Positions 44,451-55,455 of a DNA stretch of 64,000 bases are shown here, piece by piece; position 1 is the stretch's first letter, and each line of letters opens with the position of its first letter. The stretch spans positions 3,348,001 through 3,412,000 of the forward strand of contig PYIU01000008.1 of the NCBI GenBank assembly GCA_003415625.1, read 5' to 3'. A program made the translations under genes and the position numbers. The DNA is from Aquanectria penicillioides (lineage: Eukaryota > Ascomycota > Sordariomycetes > Hypocreales > Nectriaceae). The notes below the pieces were generated by a model, which did not search any database, was not told where the DNA came from, and worked only from the letters and a program-made list of their open reading frames with translations.

Positions 44451-45950
44451 AGTTGTTAACTTATCCAAATCTAACTTGCATAACAGAATAGTCGTAGGGC
44501 AAATCCCTCGTGTCCTTATTATTCAAAAGATTCCGCCTGGAATCTGGTTGCCTTCTATGGTTGTAGTCTGGGCAGGCCTTACGGGAAGAAGACAACTGTA
44601 ATGTGTTGCCGAGTGAGATTTTGATGGCACTGACGATGGTTATACGTTAGATGGCTAGTGCAAGCGTTAAAACTACCACCTAGCTATGTGTAGTGCGGTT
44701 CTTCCTTAGACTAGCCGAGGTCAGTACTTATGCTGGGACCATATACATTATTGGCTCATGGTATACTCCATCAGAGATCGCGAAACAGACTGCCATTTTC
44801 ACCGTCTCAGACCAAATTGGAACCATGTTTGCTGGAGTCATGATGACAGCTATGTACAAGGGAATGGGCGGTATGGGCGGTCTTGGGGGTTGGCCATGGG
44901 TCTTTTAATAGGTATGCAAGATTCATGACATGGAGCACGGCTCGAGTTGTCTACTGACGTTTATCTCATTCACAGACGGCATCATCACTCTACCTATTGC
45001 CATCTTTGGATTCTTTTATTTCCCCGACATCCCTGACAATACAAAAGCCACGTAGATAAGTGGTGAGGACAAGAAATTGGCTGCATCGAGACTGCCTCCG
45101 GTCAAGCCCAAGGGACACAGTATTCGCCCCTGGTCCTGGCAAAGCGCTTATTGCTCACTCCAACCTTGCAAGCTACCTTTCGTCTCTTGCTTTGAGCTTC
45201 CTTGCTGATTTATTGTAGTTAGATTCTTCTTTTTTGGTCGCCAGTTTGTGCTACACTGGAGGCATTTTCTGTACAAAACAATTTCCTGCTTTAGCTCAAG
45301 TACCAATCCACGTATTTTAGCCCGAGTCAGATCAACACATATCCACTAGGAGTGCAAGCCGTCGGTATCGTGGCCAACATGTTTGCCGCATGGCACATGG
45401 ATGCTACCTGCACTCGGATCCCAATGGCTCTTCTGGCGTGCATCTTCCAAGTCATCTCTGCGCCGATGTTGTTGGTCCCAAGTCTTCCATTTGCAGGAAC
45501 ATTCTTTGCCTTTCTCTCGGGACCTTTATATATGGTGAATCCACTTATTTTTGGTTGGGCAAACATTATCCTGCAGCGGAGCGGTGACGATGCAGTACGC
45601 AGTGTTACTCTATACTCCATGAACATTGGTTCCATGGTCATGTATACGTTTTGGGTAATTGTTCTATACTCTGCCGAAGATGCGCCTGATTGGAAGAAGG
45701 GATCCATCGCCATGATTGTCCGCTGTTTTATAATGCTCACCTATATGTGGGTTATTCACAGGGTGAGAGGCGAGACATCCATCCTCTTCTAATAATTTGC
45801 TAACCGTTTGTATAGCTTGATCGACAGACATTTGAGGAGTATCAAAACACTCTCACCGATGAAAGAGGTGGCTCAGATAGAACTGTCGGTGATCTGGGAG
45901 ATGATGAGAAATCAAACAAGCAGGCTGAAAACTGACGTCTGTCGGGGAAG
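44450..45950 (+). pseudogene. Pantothenate/anion symporter-type MFS pseudogene
   Basis: Degenerate FEN2-like permease. Readable parts in order: VVGQIPRVLIIQKIPPGIWL with PSMVVVWAGLT (44490-44590), LRFFLRLAEVSTYAGTIYII and GSWYTPSEIAKQTAIFTVSD (44690-44820), DGIITLPIAIFGFFYFPDIP with a TAG soon after (about 45054), then GVQAVGIVANMFAAWHMDAT through MYTFWVIVLYSAEDAPDWKK (45350-45700), and LDRQTFEEYQNTLTDERGG after a last intron. The first helix is missing and the middle (45060-45330) is scrambled with stops. It is a third, dead member of the permease family represented at 14654 and 49908. Confidence 0.72.
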
Positions 45951-46658
45951 AATCGAGTTGAGTGGGAACGTTGGTCTGCGATTGGTGTTGATGCACAAGG
46001 AGATAATCACTGGGCTATTCGACTCTCGAAAGGATCTAAGAATGGAACAAAACACACCCAACAAGGGAATCAATGATCAGGCACATAGCTCTCTCATATT
46101 TTGACATGAAATAATTTATAGAGAATATAAATGTCTCAAATGTCTCTAGGGTAGGTTGTGAGCTAGGCCGAGGTTGGTGGGGATAGTTCGCAAGAGATTG
46201 GTGGAGGCCCAGTTAGGACGAGAAGCCTAACAGCTCCTAATGAGATGGTAGATTTGGTCTTGTGTCTGAAAAAAAAAAACACCTTCCACGACGTAGAAGC
46301 ATGCCTTGTATCCCAGGAGTATCAGAGGATACGTTTAAATCGCTTCAATAACTCTTATCATCGCCAGCAAGGAATTATCTTTTTATCAGTGGGTCCTTAG
46401 AACCAGCCATGCTGATGCGGTCGTAGCGCCCTTTTATCCGAATGGCGTTATCAGGACCCTGATTGACGAAGGCACAGCTAAAAGGCATACCCCTGTCACT
46501 TTCTTAGAACGATAAGGGGCTCTTGAGCCCCCCTATGAACCGCATTGATATCTGCTAGGGTGCCTTGGAAATCGATGTTTTGTGCTACGTATCATCCTCC
46601 GAACTGACTTTGCAACTCTCCTGATCGGTCCCTAGTTCCCTAGTGGACCTAAAACACC

Positions 46659-48491
46659 ATGTCGACCTCATCAGTGCATCCAGGCGACGATTGTGACTCA
46701 TCAATCTCCCCACCTGTGCGTCATGAGGGTAACGGTACCAGTAAACCCACCTCCCTCGCCTGTATCGAATGCCGGCGAAAGCACCTCAAGTGTGACGCAG
46801 GCGTGCCCGAGTGCTCACGCTGTAGATCCTGCGGGTTGAACTGCCAATACCAGCCGTCTCGGCGTGGCCTGAAGAGAAGAAACGTCTCACTCAAGCAATC
46901 TATCCGATCTAGTTCAATTTCAGGGCATGTCCGATCCTTCCGAGTAAATGCCACAACGGAGGGACAGAACAAAGAGCCCGAACAAATTGTCTGGTTTCAC
47001 AAAGACCCACAGGACTCCGTTGATGAGAATGGTGCCTGTGAGGGAGGGGCAGCTGGCGAGGTAGGAAACTGGCAGAAACAGGAGTTGATCTTGCCGACGG
47101 ACCAGGGCCACCTTGCCATGGACCCAGCCCAGTATAGCCTCAGCTGTACAATGGCTAGCAAGGAAGAAGAGGAAGTAGAGGATGATGAATTGTTCATCAA
47201 CTTATTCTACGCCAACTTCCACGTCGCCCACCCATTCCTTGTGCCTCGTGGCCTATATCTTTCACAGGCATACCCTTCTTACCTAAAGCTTGTGGTTCAC
47301 CTGATTGGATGTCATTACTCAGGTACTGTGTGCAGCGAAATGATGCAAGGCCTGGCATCTAAAGCTCTCGAACAAGCTTTGGCAAATGGTGAATCAAGCT
47401 TCGTGCTTGTACAAGCACTTCTACTCTTTTCCATTGTGTTGCACGCTCGATGTATCACTGGCCAGTCCGTTGAGAATCTGGAAAAGGCTGTGTCATTGGC
47501 TTTGGAGATAGGCATGCACAAAAAAGAATTCTCTACGACATATGGCCAAGGTTCTGGCATTTTGGAGGAGAGTCTCAGAAGGACCTGGTGGGAGCTGTAT
47601 GTCACGGATGGCTTCATGGCGGTTTTGCAGCGCAAGAAAGGTTTCCAGAGCCATGCCGTGGACGCAGATGTTCCACTTCCCTGCGACGAATCTCTATATG
47701 TCGAAGGTGCCTTTATGATGGAGCCATTAACTCTTACACAATTCGACTCTCGAGTCTACACAGATCAATCACCTTACTTTTCATCCTTCACCTACCGAAT
47801 CGAAGCAACCAGGATTTTGGCTCGCGCCCTTTCCGTTGCCTGGATACACGAGGTTCATCAAGACCAACTCCAAGCCATAGACAACGCCTTGGCAGCTTGG
47901 CGTCATCACCTAGGCCCAGGAAAAACCGAGCCTGCGAACGAGTTGGGTGACGTCGACGAAATGTTATTCCAGGCACACATGCTAATCGAATACATCATCA
48001 TGTATCTTCATTTTCCTCGAAGTGATCTCCGAGGAACACTATCGATCGCATCTGATATCACCCCACAAGGACAACTTCTTCCGGTATACTCTCGATCGAT
48101 GCATAGAATAAAGGCTGTTGAGGCTTCGAAACGACTTGGAGACCTCATTTCGCTACGATCGTCGGTACACAAGCAAACGCCATTTTGTTTAGATGGACTC
48201 CTTCTCAGTGGAGCAGTACAGCTTTCCGTGTGTTCATTACGACCATCAGGATTCCGAGATCACTACCACGATCGCCTTTCCTTGAGTACTGGCGTACTCA
48301 AGACGTTGAGCCCTGTATGGGCACTGGCTAGGGGGACCTTGGAAAAGATTAACAACATGGTTTTGGCCGTGGACCCAACAAACAAGGACCTCATGCCTAG
48401 CCATGCCGATACTGTTAGTGACAGCGCTATTGGCCTGGGGACAACGGCCGATATGAATATTCTGGATCTCCCGTGGGACCTCTCCATGTAG
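46659..48491 (+). CDS. Zn2Cys6 transcription factor
   Basis: Intronless 610-residue regulator. The zinc cluster lies near residues 34-62: CIECRRKHLKCDAGVPECSR and CRSCGLNCQYQPSRRGLKRR, i.e. C-x2-C-x6-C-x6-C-x2-C-x4-5-C with a basic tail. An acidic patch (ASKEEEEVEDDELF) precedes the middle-homology domain, where NLEKAVSLALEIGMHKKEFS and LRRTWWELYVTDGFMAVLQR are the most typical lines. Nuclear. It lies between a dead and a nearly intact permease of the same family; it may regulate the permease at 49908, which is inference from position only. Confidence 0.9.
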   Translation: MSTSSVHPGDDCDSSISPPVRHEGNGTSKPTSLACIECRRKHLKCDAGVPECSRCRSCGLNCQYQPSRRGLKRRNVSLKQSIRSSSISGHVRSFRVNATTEGQNKEPEQIVWFHKDPQDSVDENGACEGGAAGEVGNWQKQELILPTDQGHLAMDPAQYSLSCTMASKEEEEVEDDELFINLFYANFHVAHPFLVPRGLYLSQAYPSYLKLVVHLIGCHYSGTVCSEMMQGLASKALEQALANGESSFVLVQALLLFSIVLHARCITGQSVENLEKAVSLALEIGMHKKEFSTTYGQGSGILEESLRRTWWELYVTDGFMAVLQRKKGFQSHAVDADVPLPCDESLYVEGAFMMEPLTLTQFDSRVYTDQSPYFSSFTYRIEATRILARALSVAWIHEVHQDQLQAIDNALAAWRHHLGPGKTEPANELGDVDEMLFQAHMLIEYIIMYLHFPRSDLRGTLSIASDITPQGQLLPVYSRSMHRIKAVEASKRLGDLISLRSSVHKQTPFCLDGLLLSGAVQLSVCSLRPSGFRDHYHDRLSLSTGVLKTLSPVWALARGTLEKINNMVLAVDPTNKDLMPSHADTVSDSAIGLGTTADMNILDLPWDLSM

Positions 48492-49907
48492 TTCATGCAA
48501 ACTTAGATACCCAAAACAAGCTAAAGCTTAAAAAAAGCAAATAATTTGATTGTTTGTAGAGATCAACTGAGTTGCGGGCAATAATATCGCAAGTTGCCGC
48601 ATTAATAATCGTGAGGGTTAGATGGTCAAGCCCAAACGGTGATGTATTCTGTTATGATAAGTGGAAGATGATACAGAACGTGACATTAATTTCTAACCCC
48701 ATGAGAAATCTCCATTATTCTAACTGACCGGAGTGAAATGAATCATTCGCAAGATGAACTCCGGGCATGTTAGCGTCATATTATCGCCACCGCTTCGGTT
48801 TCGGGGTCTGAGTGGAGTCCAAGACTGGTTACTCGGGAGGCCGGCAAGAAACTAAGGCGAGGCTCGATGCATGCACAGGGGACACCCTGTCAAAGAATCT
48901 ACGGGGATGGAATGGCGAGACACCAGGGTGAGAAGTCTCGTGCTTTTTGATGGCCACTTGACACCGTAAAAGCCCCCTGGAAGCATGCGACTAGAGCATA
49001 TCCGGGGTAGACCTAAGGCAAGAAGATCATTTACGAAAGAGCATCCTTCAAGATTATGCGCTAGCCGGCAAACTCACGGTCTGGTCTGAAAGTCGACCGA
49101 AGTTTTGAGATTTGGCGCAGGAAGTCCTAAGCTTGCGCGGGACGAGACGGCGAATTAGTGCATTACATGGAATTATAGTCTATTGGAGGGTTTTTATACC
49201 TCGGAGTTTGAGTCAGACATTTAGTTCGTAACAATGTCTCATGCACGCCCTACTTTGAAGATGAATTTACTATAGCCCTTGTCCCAAGGACTGATAGTCA
49301 ACATTATCGCGGCTCTCCTGCAACCATGATAAACACGTGCGGCATGGCTAGCGGTGCCACTCGCAACCCGCCGCAATGGGTCTGAACGATCGATTGAACC
49401 ATGTTTGCACAATGTACATAGGCTGGGTGTGACTGGATGACGGCCATGGTGAGATGTACGGCTTCTTTCGCAGGCCTTGTTGCACGTTATCGGCATCCAC
49501 GACCCAAATCCAGGGAACAGACGCCGGCATCAAACCAAATGAGTAAAAGATACCCATGAGACTAAACCAAAATTGATCAACAGTCCCCGGGTGCAGTGTT
49601 GTGGGAAGGGCGGGAGAAAGAAACCCACATGTGACCCACAAGTAGGATCGGATCCGAATGATGCAATCGTTGAAGAATATTGTAAACACCGTAGTATACC
49701 TGTTTGTAACACCACTTAGATGGTCTAGGATATCCAAAGGGAGAATTATATTGAAGATAGATCAAAGTATTAAAATGGCCATGCCTGCAAAAGTCTTGGT
49801 TTCACTTCTCCATCACTGGCAACTCTACTTGATCGTTTTGGTTGGACTGTGGTAAAGCGCAGAGCTCATCATCGAGGACGCAATTGGGTACAACGACCTG
49901 ACCAAAA
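48492..49907. other. No recognisable gene
   Basis: 1.4 kb between the regulator and the permease. A 129-codon minus-strand frame (49348-49737) overlaps several others and shows no domain. Presumably intergenic with the permease promoter at the right end. Confidence 0.4.
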
Positions 49908-51608
49908 ATGAGCGAAGAGAAGAAAAAAGAGCCTGGAGTAACCTTCAGGCGTACGAGTAGCTCAATTGGTGATCAGAAGATCATTTCAAGCAAGGCTGCC
50001 GATGAGACTCTGCAACTGGTTGAACAGTATGAGTCTGAGGCTGGCGAGCTGACTCCGGAGAAATTCAAGCAGCTCAAGAAAAAGCTTTATATACACGTCC
50101 TTCTCTTGGCTACTTTTATTGACTTTATGCTCTATGTAAGTCAGACACGGGTTGTTGCTTTGCAAGGAATTGCGACAGGTCTGACGACGATTAGGTTGAC
50201 AAATCAACTCTCGGCCAAGCAACTCTCCTTGGTCTTTTCGAAGACACTGGTCTTGATAATTCCCAGTACAACAACTTGAACTCTCTTTTCTATACCGGTA
50301 GGCTTTCCTGCAACGGGAAAATACTTCGTTGTTGCTCATGGTCGCAAAGGTTACATTCTTGGTCAAATTCCTGGCCAATTCCTGATTCAAAAGCTGCGAC
50401 TACGAGCTTACGTCACCGTCACAATCCTAACATAGGCCGTCATTGTATTGCTACATTGTACGGCAAAGAACTACGGGGCATTGATTCCTCTGCGCTTTTT
50501 TCTAGGCTTCGTTGAATCATCGATGATTCCAGCCCTTGAAATTACCATGGCCATGTTCTTCACACCAGATGAGCTTCATCACGTTCAGCCAATCTTCTAT
50601 ATTTCATGCATCGGATCGCCAATCTTCACTGGATTAGTCTCTTATGGGCTACTGTTTAGTGACTCAGTGGTCAGCCCGTGGAAGTACTTCATGATTATCA
50701 CCGGAGGGACATCTCTGCTCCTGGCTGTGCTTACTTGGTTCGCCTATCCCAACAACCCAGCTACGGCCTGGTTCTTGTCAACCGAAGAGAAAGTTCACGC
50801 TATCCAGAGGGTCCACAAGGCCACAAAAAGTTCAATTGAGCAGAAGAGCTTCAAGAAGCATCAGTTCTACGAAGCGCTCAGGGATCCTGTCTCATGGCTT
50901 TTTGCTGGTGCAGGATTCACACTGATGCTTGCAAACAACCTTGCTTACCAGCAAAGCCTGCTCTTCCTCGATCTCGGTGTTTCCGACCTTGGATCAACCC
51001 TGGTGTGGGTAGCTTCCGGTGGCTTTGCCGTTCTTGCCTGCGCCGTGGCCTCTGTTCTCATTCGGGTGTTCCCTGGTTACAGCGCTTACTGGGCCGCCCT
51101 CTGGTGTTTGCCATGCATTGCTGCTAGTATCGGTATGGTTACGATTTCCTGGGATAAGACTATTCCCATGTTGGCTTGTTTGATCCTCCCACCTAACTGT
51201 TTTGCTCAAACCTGGATCATCTCACTTGGTTGGGTGTCTTCAAGCTGTGCGGGACATACCAAGCGACTTACTCGAAATGCCATGTTCATGGTCCTCTATG
51301 GGATTTCCAATATTATCTCTCCTCAACTTTGGAAGTCCGGCGGACCTCGATACTATGTAGCCTGGATCACTCAAATTGTCGTCAGCTTCACCGTGACACC
51401 AATTTTGCTGCTCACGATCCGATACATCCTCACTAAGAGGAACAATGAGCGAAAAGAATGGATTGCTGAGCAAGCTGCTATTGGAAACTACGGGAATGGC
51501 TACATCGAACAAGTGGATGATGGGGGCAATGTGTCCAAAGTAAAGGTCGACATTTCAATGCTGGACCTGACAGATTTGGAGAATAAGTTCTTCATCTATC
51601 CATTATAG
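49908..51608 (+). CDS. MFS permease (anion:cation symporter type) with one in-frame TAG
   Basis: Exons 49908-50135, 50195-50297 and 50350-51608 join to 530 codons. Soluble N-terminus (about 60 residues), then LLLATFIDFMLYVDKSTLGQ, LFEDTGLDNSQYNNLNSLFY, GYILGQIPGQFLIQKL, LRFFLGFVESSMIPALEITM, a central loop WFLSTEEKVHAIQRVHKAT, FYEALRDPVSWLFAGAGFT, and AGHTKRLTRNAMFMVLYGIS near the end. All segments of the family are present in one frame except for a TAG at 50433-50435 inside the third or fourth helix, where a Trp is usual (TGG to TAG). No intron can remove it without losing conserved residues. Recent nonsense mutation, sequencing error or a strain polymorphism are possible. Confidence 0.8.
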
Positions 51609-51874
51609 ACAGATGCAGGTGCACCAAATCACATAGCAGCAACTGAGGGAAACCTTGTTATTTCCATGCTTACATATGTTCAATTAATGATGCTATTGAG
51701 CGGTTTCGTTCCTCCCGTACGCTATGCTGCCAAGAGACTTCGAGCATACAAAATATTGTGGACTATGAATATGAATGCACGAGGTGGAAATTATTACGCA
51801 CAATGGCTTAGGGCACGCCTGGGTGCATTTGAAGAATGTTAACTATTTCATCTATAGTGCATGTCCACAGCACT

Positions 51875-52627
51875 TTAGATGAGAAGGAAGGATACTCCGA
51901 CAAGAACGGAAATGCCGACGAAGAGTGTGTTATGGGTCTGCATGTGACCAGAACTCGTGGACGATAACGTAGAGGATGGGGTTGCAATCGATTCGGCCTG
52001 GCTTTGTCCAGAAGCCTTTGATTGAAGGGTAGAGTCGGGTTTTGAACTGGTCTGAGTAACCGCGGTGACCGAAGCGGTGACCGAGGCCGGAGTGCTGGTT
52101 GCGCCAGGGTTGAGTTTCTCAGCTCCTTCGGTAATAACGGCAGCGATGTAACGAGTGGACAGATCGAGCTCCGTTGCAAGGAGAGAAGTGGAAACGGTTT
52201 TGCTGTTGTCTCCCGCCGATTCAATTTTGATGTCGCACGTGGCAACCATCTTTTTCTCGTTGATCTTGCAAGCGAGATCCTCAGAGCTGGCACGATGTAA
52301 TGAGAAACCATGGAACCCAGAATAGACTTGTTGAATAGTAACTCACAAATACGGAACCTCGGAATCACCGGGGAAGTAGTACACGATCGACAGAGTGGAT
52401 GGGCCCTCGATCACGGTCTGTGTCTGTAGAATATGACACTGGACGTTCTCAACGCCCTTAGGGCAGTGCAAGGCATAGGTAGTAGCTTCGGGTCCAACAG
52501 ACACGACAGTACCGTACATGGTAGAGATGCCCTCGACCGGAAAGACAATGTCCAAGGTGGTCGTCTGGGCAGCGACGAAAGTGCCCAAGAGGGCAAGGAG
52601 ATACAAGGAGCGAAGCATTTTGTGCAT
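51875..52627 (-). CDS. GPI-anchored cell-wall protein of unknown function
   Basis: Two exons (complement of 52347-52627 and 51875-52286) give 230 residues. Signal peptide LRSLYLLALLGTFVAAQ, then a mature domain of about 150 residues with four cysteines (LHCPKGVENVQCHI and LACKINEKKMVATCDIKI), a Ser/Thr-rich stalk (STPASVTASVTAVTQTSSKP), and a C-terminal hydrophobic segment (TLFVGISVLVGVSFLLI) after small residues suitable as an omega site. Fungal genomes carry many such surface proteins. I do not recognise a named domain. No link to the neighbouring genes is visible. Confidence 0.82.
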
Positions 52628-53544
52628 TGTGAGCTGATAGGCTCAATGTCGATGAATTGTAGGTAATCCTGCATTAAGACATGAAAAGAAACACGAGGGA
52701 TATATAGGTATGACCATAGGTGCGGTTTGGATCAGATAGTCCAATCGCCGAGCCGGCCACCTTGATGGCCTCAAGCCGCATGTTGGTCGTTGGCGTCTTT
52801 CGGTTGTGGTGCCACCAACTTAGCACGTCAAATTGGATCTTGTAAAGACCAAATTATTCTCTAGCTCCAGTCAATCACCTAGACTCCCAGCCGATGGGAT
52901 CGAACCCTTTCAGCCACTACAGCCCCATGGCCTGTGGTGATAGCCTGGTGATAGCCTGGTGCAAGCATGTTGGCACGAAAGAGGAAATCCGTCAAGGTGG
53001 ATTTGGCACCTATTCCAGACTCGGCTTGTAGCCCGGTTGAGGCGCATGGTGATACGACCTTGATAGACATAATCCCGAGTGAAAACATGAGAGGACTTGG
53101 CGTAGTTCATGGTCGCCGATTAACACCCTGTCTCTAAATTGTTGAGCTATTGTACTCGCCAGGACATTGTTTTCGACCTTTTCTAGTTGTTATCTGGAGG
53201 GCTTCTTGGAGGGTACCCGAATGAGCTAGCGCTATTATTAGCAGCAGTGTCTCTCGACTTGCTTGTGGATGCCGAAACAATTAATCTCGTCAATTATGCC
53301 CATTTAGCCCGCCGATCACAGGAAACTCCATTGCTAGTCTGAGAAAACACAAGATGCAACACAATCAATAACCTGTTTTAATTAGAGGAGGAATTTTCTG
53401 GGATTTTTCTATCGATTTTCTATGTTACGTTATCTTGAGTGCTAGACTATGAAATTGCATGATGTGTCGTGCATGTTCAATAACAGGCCCAGGTCAATCT
53501 TCCGCTTTGCCCCCACGTTTCTCATTTCAATCACTGGTGCCATT
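52628..53544. other. No gene; 11-bp tandem duplication
   Basis: About 900 bp without a supportable gene. GGTGATAGCCT occurs twice in tandem at 52936-52957. A T-loop-like string (ATCGAACCC near 52899) does not extend to a tRNA fold. Confidence 0.4.
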
Positions 53545-54880
53545 TCACTGGACTTTGGGCGTGCTGGAAGCCGCAGTCCGTGAAATGGAGATAAAATCAT
53601 CTTGCCCAGGCTGCATGTGTCTCAAGCAAGGATAAGCCCACCACGGTACCGTCCAGGCCAACCACGACGCAAGCCACGCGTAGCCAATGACCCTTTTCAG
53701 ATGAGCATTTCTGACCAGGCCTAGGCTTTTATTTAGGCCCTTGACTGCATCTTCAAACATGAGACCAACAGCCTGAAAGGTAAAGAACTGGATTGCGGAA
53801 GACTCGCGTAGCGTCATGCCCGTCGCTAGATCAGGCGCCATATGTATCAACCCAGACAGGTAGAAAACGACGAAATTCTTAGTGTACCGAGTGAGTAATG
53901 AAGCTTTAGGCAAATGCAATAATCGCACCGCGACCCAATCCGCATGGTCTGACAAGAATAGTCGCCATGTCTGATGCCACGATACTCTATACTGAGAGGT
54001 TAGGGCTGGAAATTGCATGAGTAGGTGGAACAGAATGCGACGTACCCCCAGAAGTTTCGGATGCTATAAGCCTCCTGGAAAGGACCAAACCAAGGCGGGA
54101 ACATGATTGGCTCACGTAATCCTAATACTACAAATAAGATGGCGATGCCGTTGTAACAAATCTGACTTGTTGCCCCGATACCCACGAGCCAGGATACGGT
54201 GGTCATTGTCCGTTTAAATAGCTCCACGTAAGTAAGATCCCCTAATCGGGAAAATATGTGCACTTTGGCTGGTGAGAAGTCATCCGCGGTCGAACTTGGC
54301 TGTAGGCCGAGCGCGGCCATATACCCCATGGAGATCAGCACGACGACAATCCGGTTCACAATGAACCGCCCCCTAGAAGGAATGTAGCTCGGGTCGGATG
54401 ACGAGAAAGGGGGGCTTCCTCGGGCTGGACGGGGGTTTTGATACGCCGGAGATTCCATTGCATACTGAAGGCCCAAAAAAGACGGCCAAGTAGGCTAGCG
54501 TTTGCACATAAGGCATCCTCGGTATCAAATGCTGGGTTTGAGGACTCATCGCGCTCCTTTCGAACATGTCCCCTGGTGTCAAGATACTCAATATTTGAGA
54601 TGGAAAGTAAAGAATGAGCATTGAATGCTTGGACCCAGGAGAAGGTCACAAGGAGGCATCTGAGACTAGCATTGTCAGAAACTGCCTGAACACTTCGGTC
54701 ACCCGCAAGAGTCAGGGCAAAAATAAGAAGCGAGACAAATCTCCGCCGCCAAACTGCTCTAGCCGGAGTCAAGCCAAGGGTAACTGTGCAGGCGAAGTGT
54801 GCTAGTGCAAAGAAGCCAAGCGACCAGTGGCCCAGAGGATAACCTCCGTATGAGCTCATTTCGGTGCTGAAATCAGCCAT
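53545..54880 (-). CDS. Wax-synthase/TRI7-type membrane O-acyltransferase, one-base frameshift
   Basis: Multi-pass acyltransferase that would transfer an acyl (often acetyl) group to a hydroxyl of a metabolite. Exons are complement of 54046-54880 and 53545-53986. Helical segments include HWSLGFFALAHFACTVTLGL, RRRFVSLLIFALTLAG, RIVVVLISMGYMAALGL and VSWLVGIGATSQICYNGIAI. The family motif NFWGVSWHQTWRLFLSDH spans the intron, followed by FYLSGLIHMAPDLA with the conserved His. Between PVQPEEAPL and SSSDPSYIPSRGRF the frame changes at a run of six G (54409-54414, plus strand). One more base gives exactly 426 codons. It shares a promoter with the DHA2 pump, so it probably belongs to the cluster to its right. 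Confidence 0.76.
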
Positions 54881-55184
54881 TGGTGGATTAAGTATTGAAT
54901 AGGAATAATCATAGATTGTTTCAAGAGCTATCGTATGACTGAAGTTGCTTATATGTGTTTCTCAAATGCCGGGTATCTGTCTTCAAACTAAACCCACAGG
55001 GTGATTGGTCACTGGATGGAGCTGAGACTGGGAGTTGATGTTTGACGAAGTGAGCACTGTTCCTGTGCCGCTGGTGGGTAATTTGTCGGCGCACTTAGCT
55101 CGGCATCAGCATCACGAATCAGAGGATCGCTCAATCTGAATCTAGTTGATCGTACCAAGTTCTCGCTTGAGAATGCGGGTCGTG

Positions 55185-55195
55185 TCGGTGACCGA
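55185..55195. promoter_or_regulatory. TCGGN3CCGA palindrome (SirZ/GliZ-type site)
   Basis: TCGGTGACCGA lies in the bidirectional promoter between the acyltransferase (start 54880, minus) and the DHA2 pump (start 55456, plus). TCGGN3CCGA has been proposed as the target of the Zn2Cys6 regulators of ETP clusters. Chance expectation for this 8-base pattern is about one per 65 kb, so location is the main argument. Confidence 0.5.
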
Positions 55196-55455
55196 GAATT
55201 CCCCACATACTCGAATAACGGGCCGTTGTACATGTCGTGCCGAGAATCAGACGAGAAGCCAGAGGCCATATTGGACTACAAGGAAATTCCGTGACCAAAC
55301 AAATTCCATTCATGCCAAGCTGAATCCTACCTAGGCACCTCTACACCGGAGTCTAATTCTGCTACGTCTTCGTAGATGTGACCATCACCTAGGTGCATGA
55401 AAAAATTTGCCAACTATACCCTGGCATTTGTTACCGACCAAACACCGAAGACGAA

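Noticed and set aside
50411..50435. A 24-nt mini-intron (GTCACC...CATAG) to remove the TAG in the permease
   Set aside because: Far below fungal intron length; a longer alternative would delete conserved helix residues.
52864..52990. T-loop-like GGTTCGATCCC on the minus strand, suggesting a tRNA
   Set aside because: The flanking bases do not pair into a T-stem, no A-box lies at the right distance and no acceptor stem closes.
55009..55269. Minus-strand open frame of 86 codons with an ATG
   Set aside because: It lies in the bidirectional promoter, contains the TCGGN3CCGA palindrome, and has no recognisable domain.
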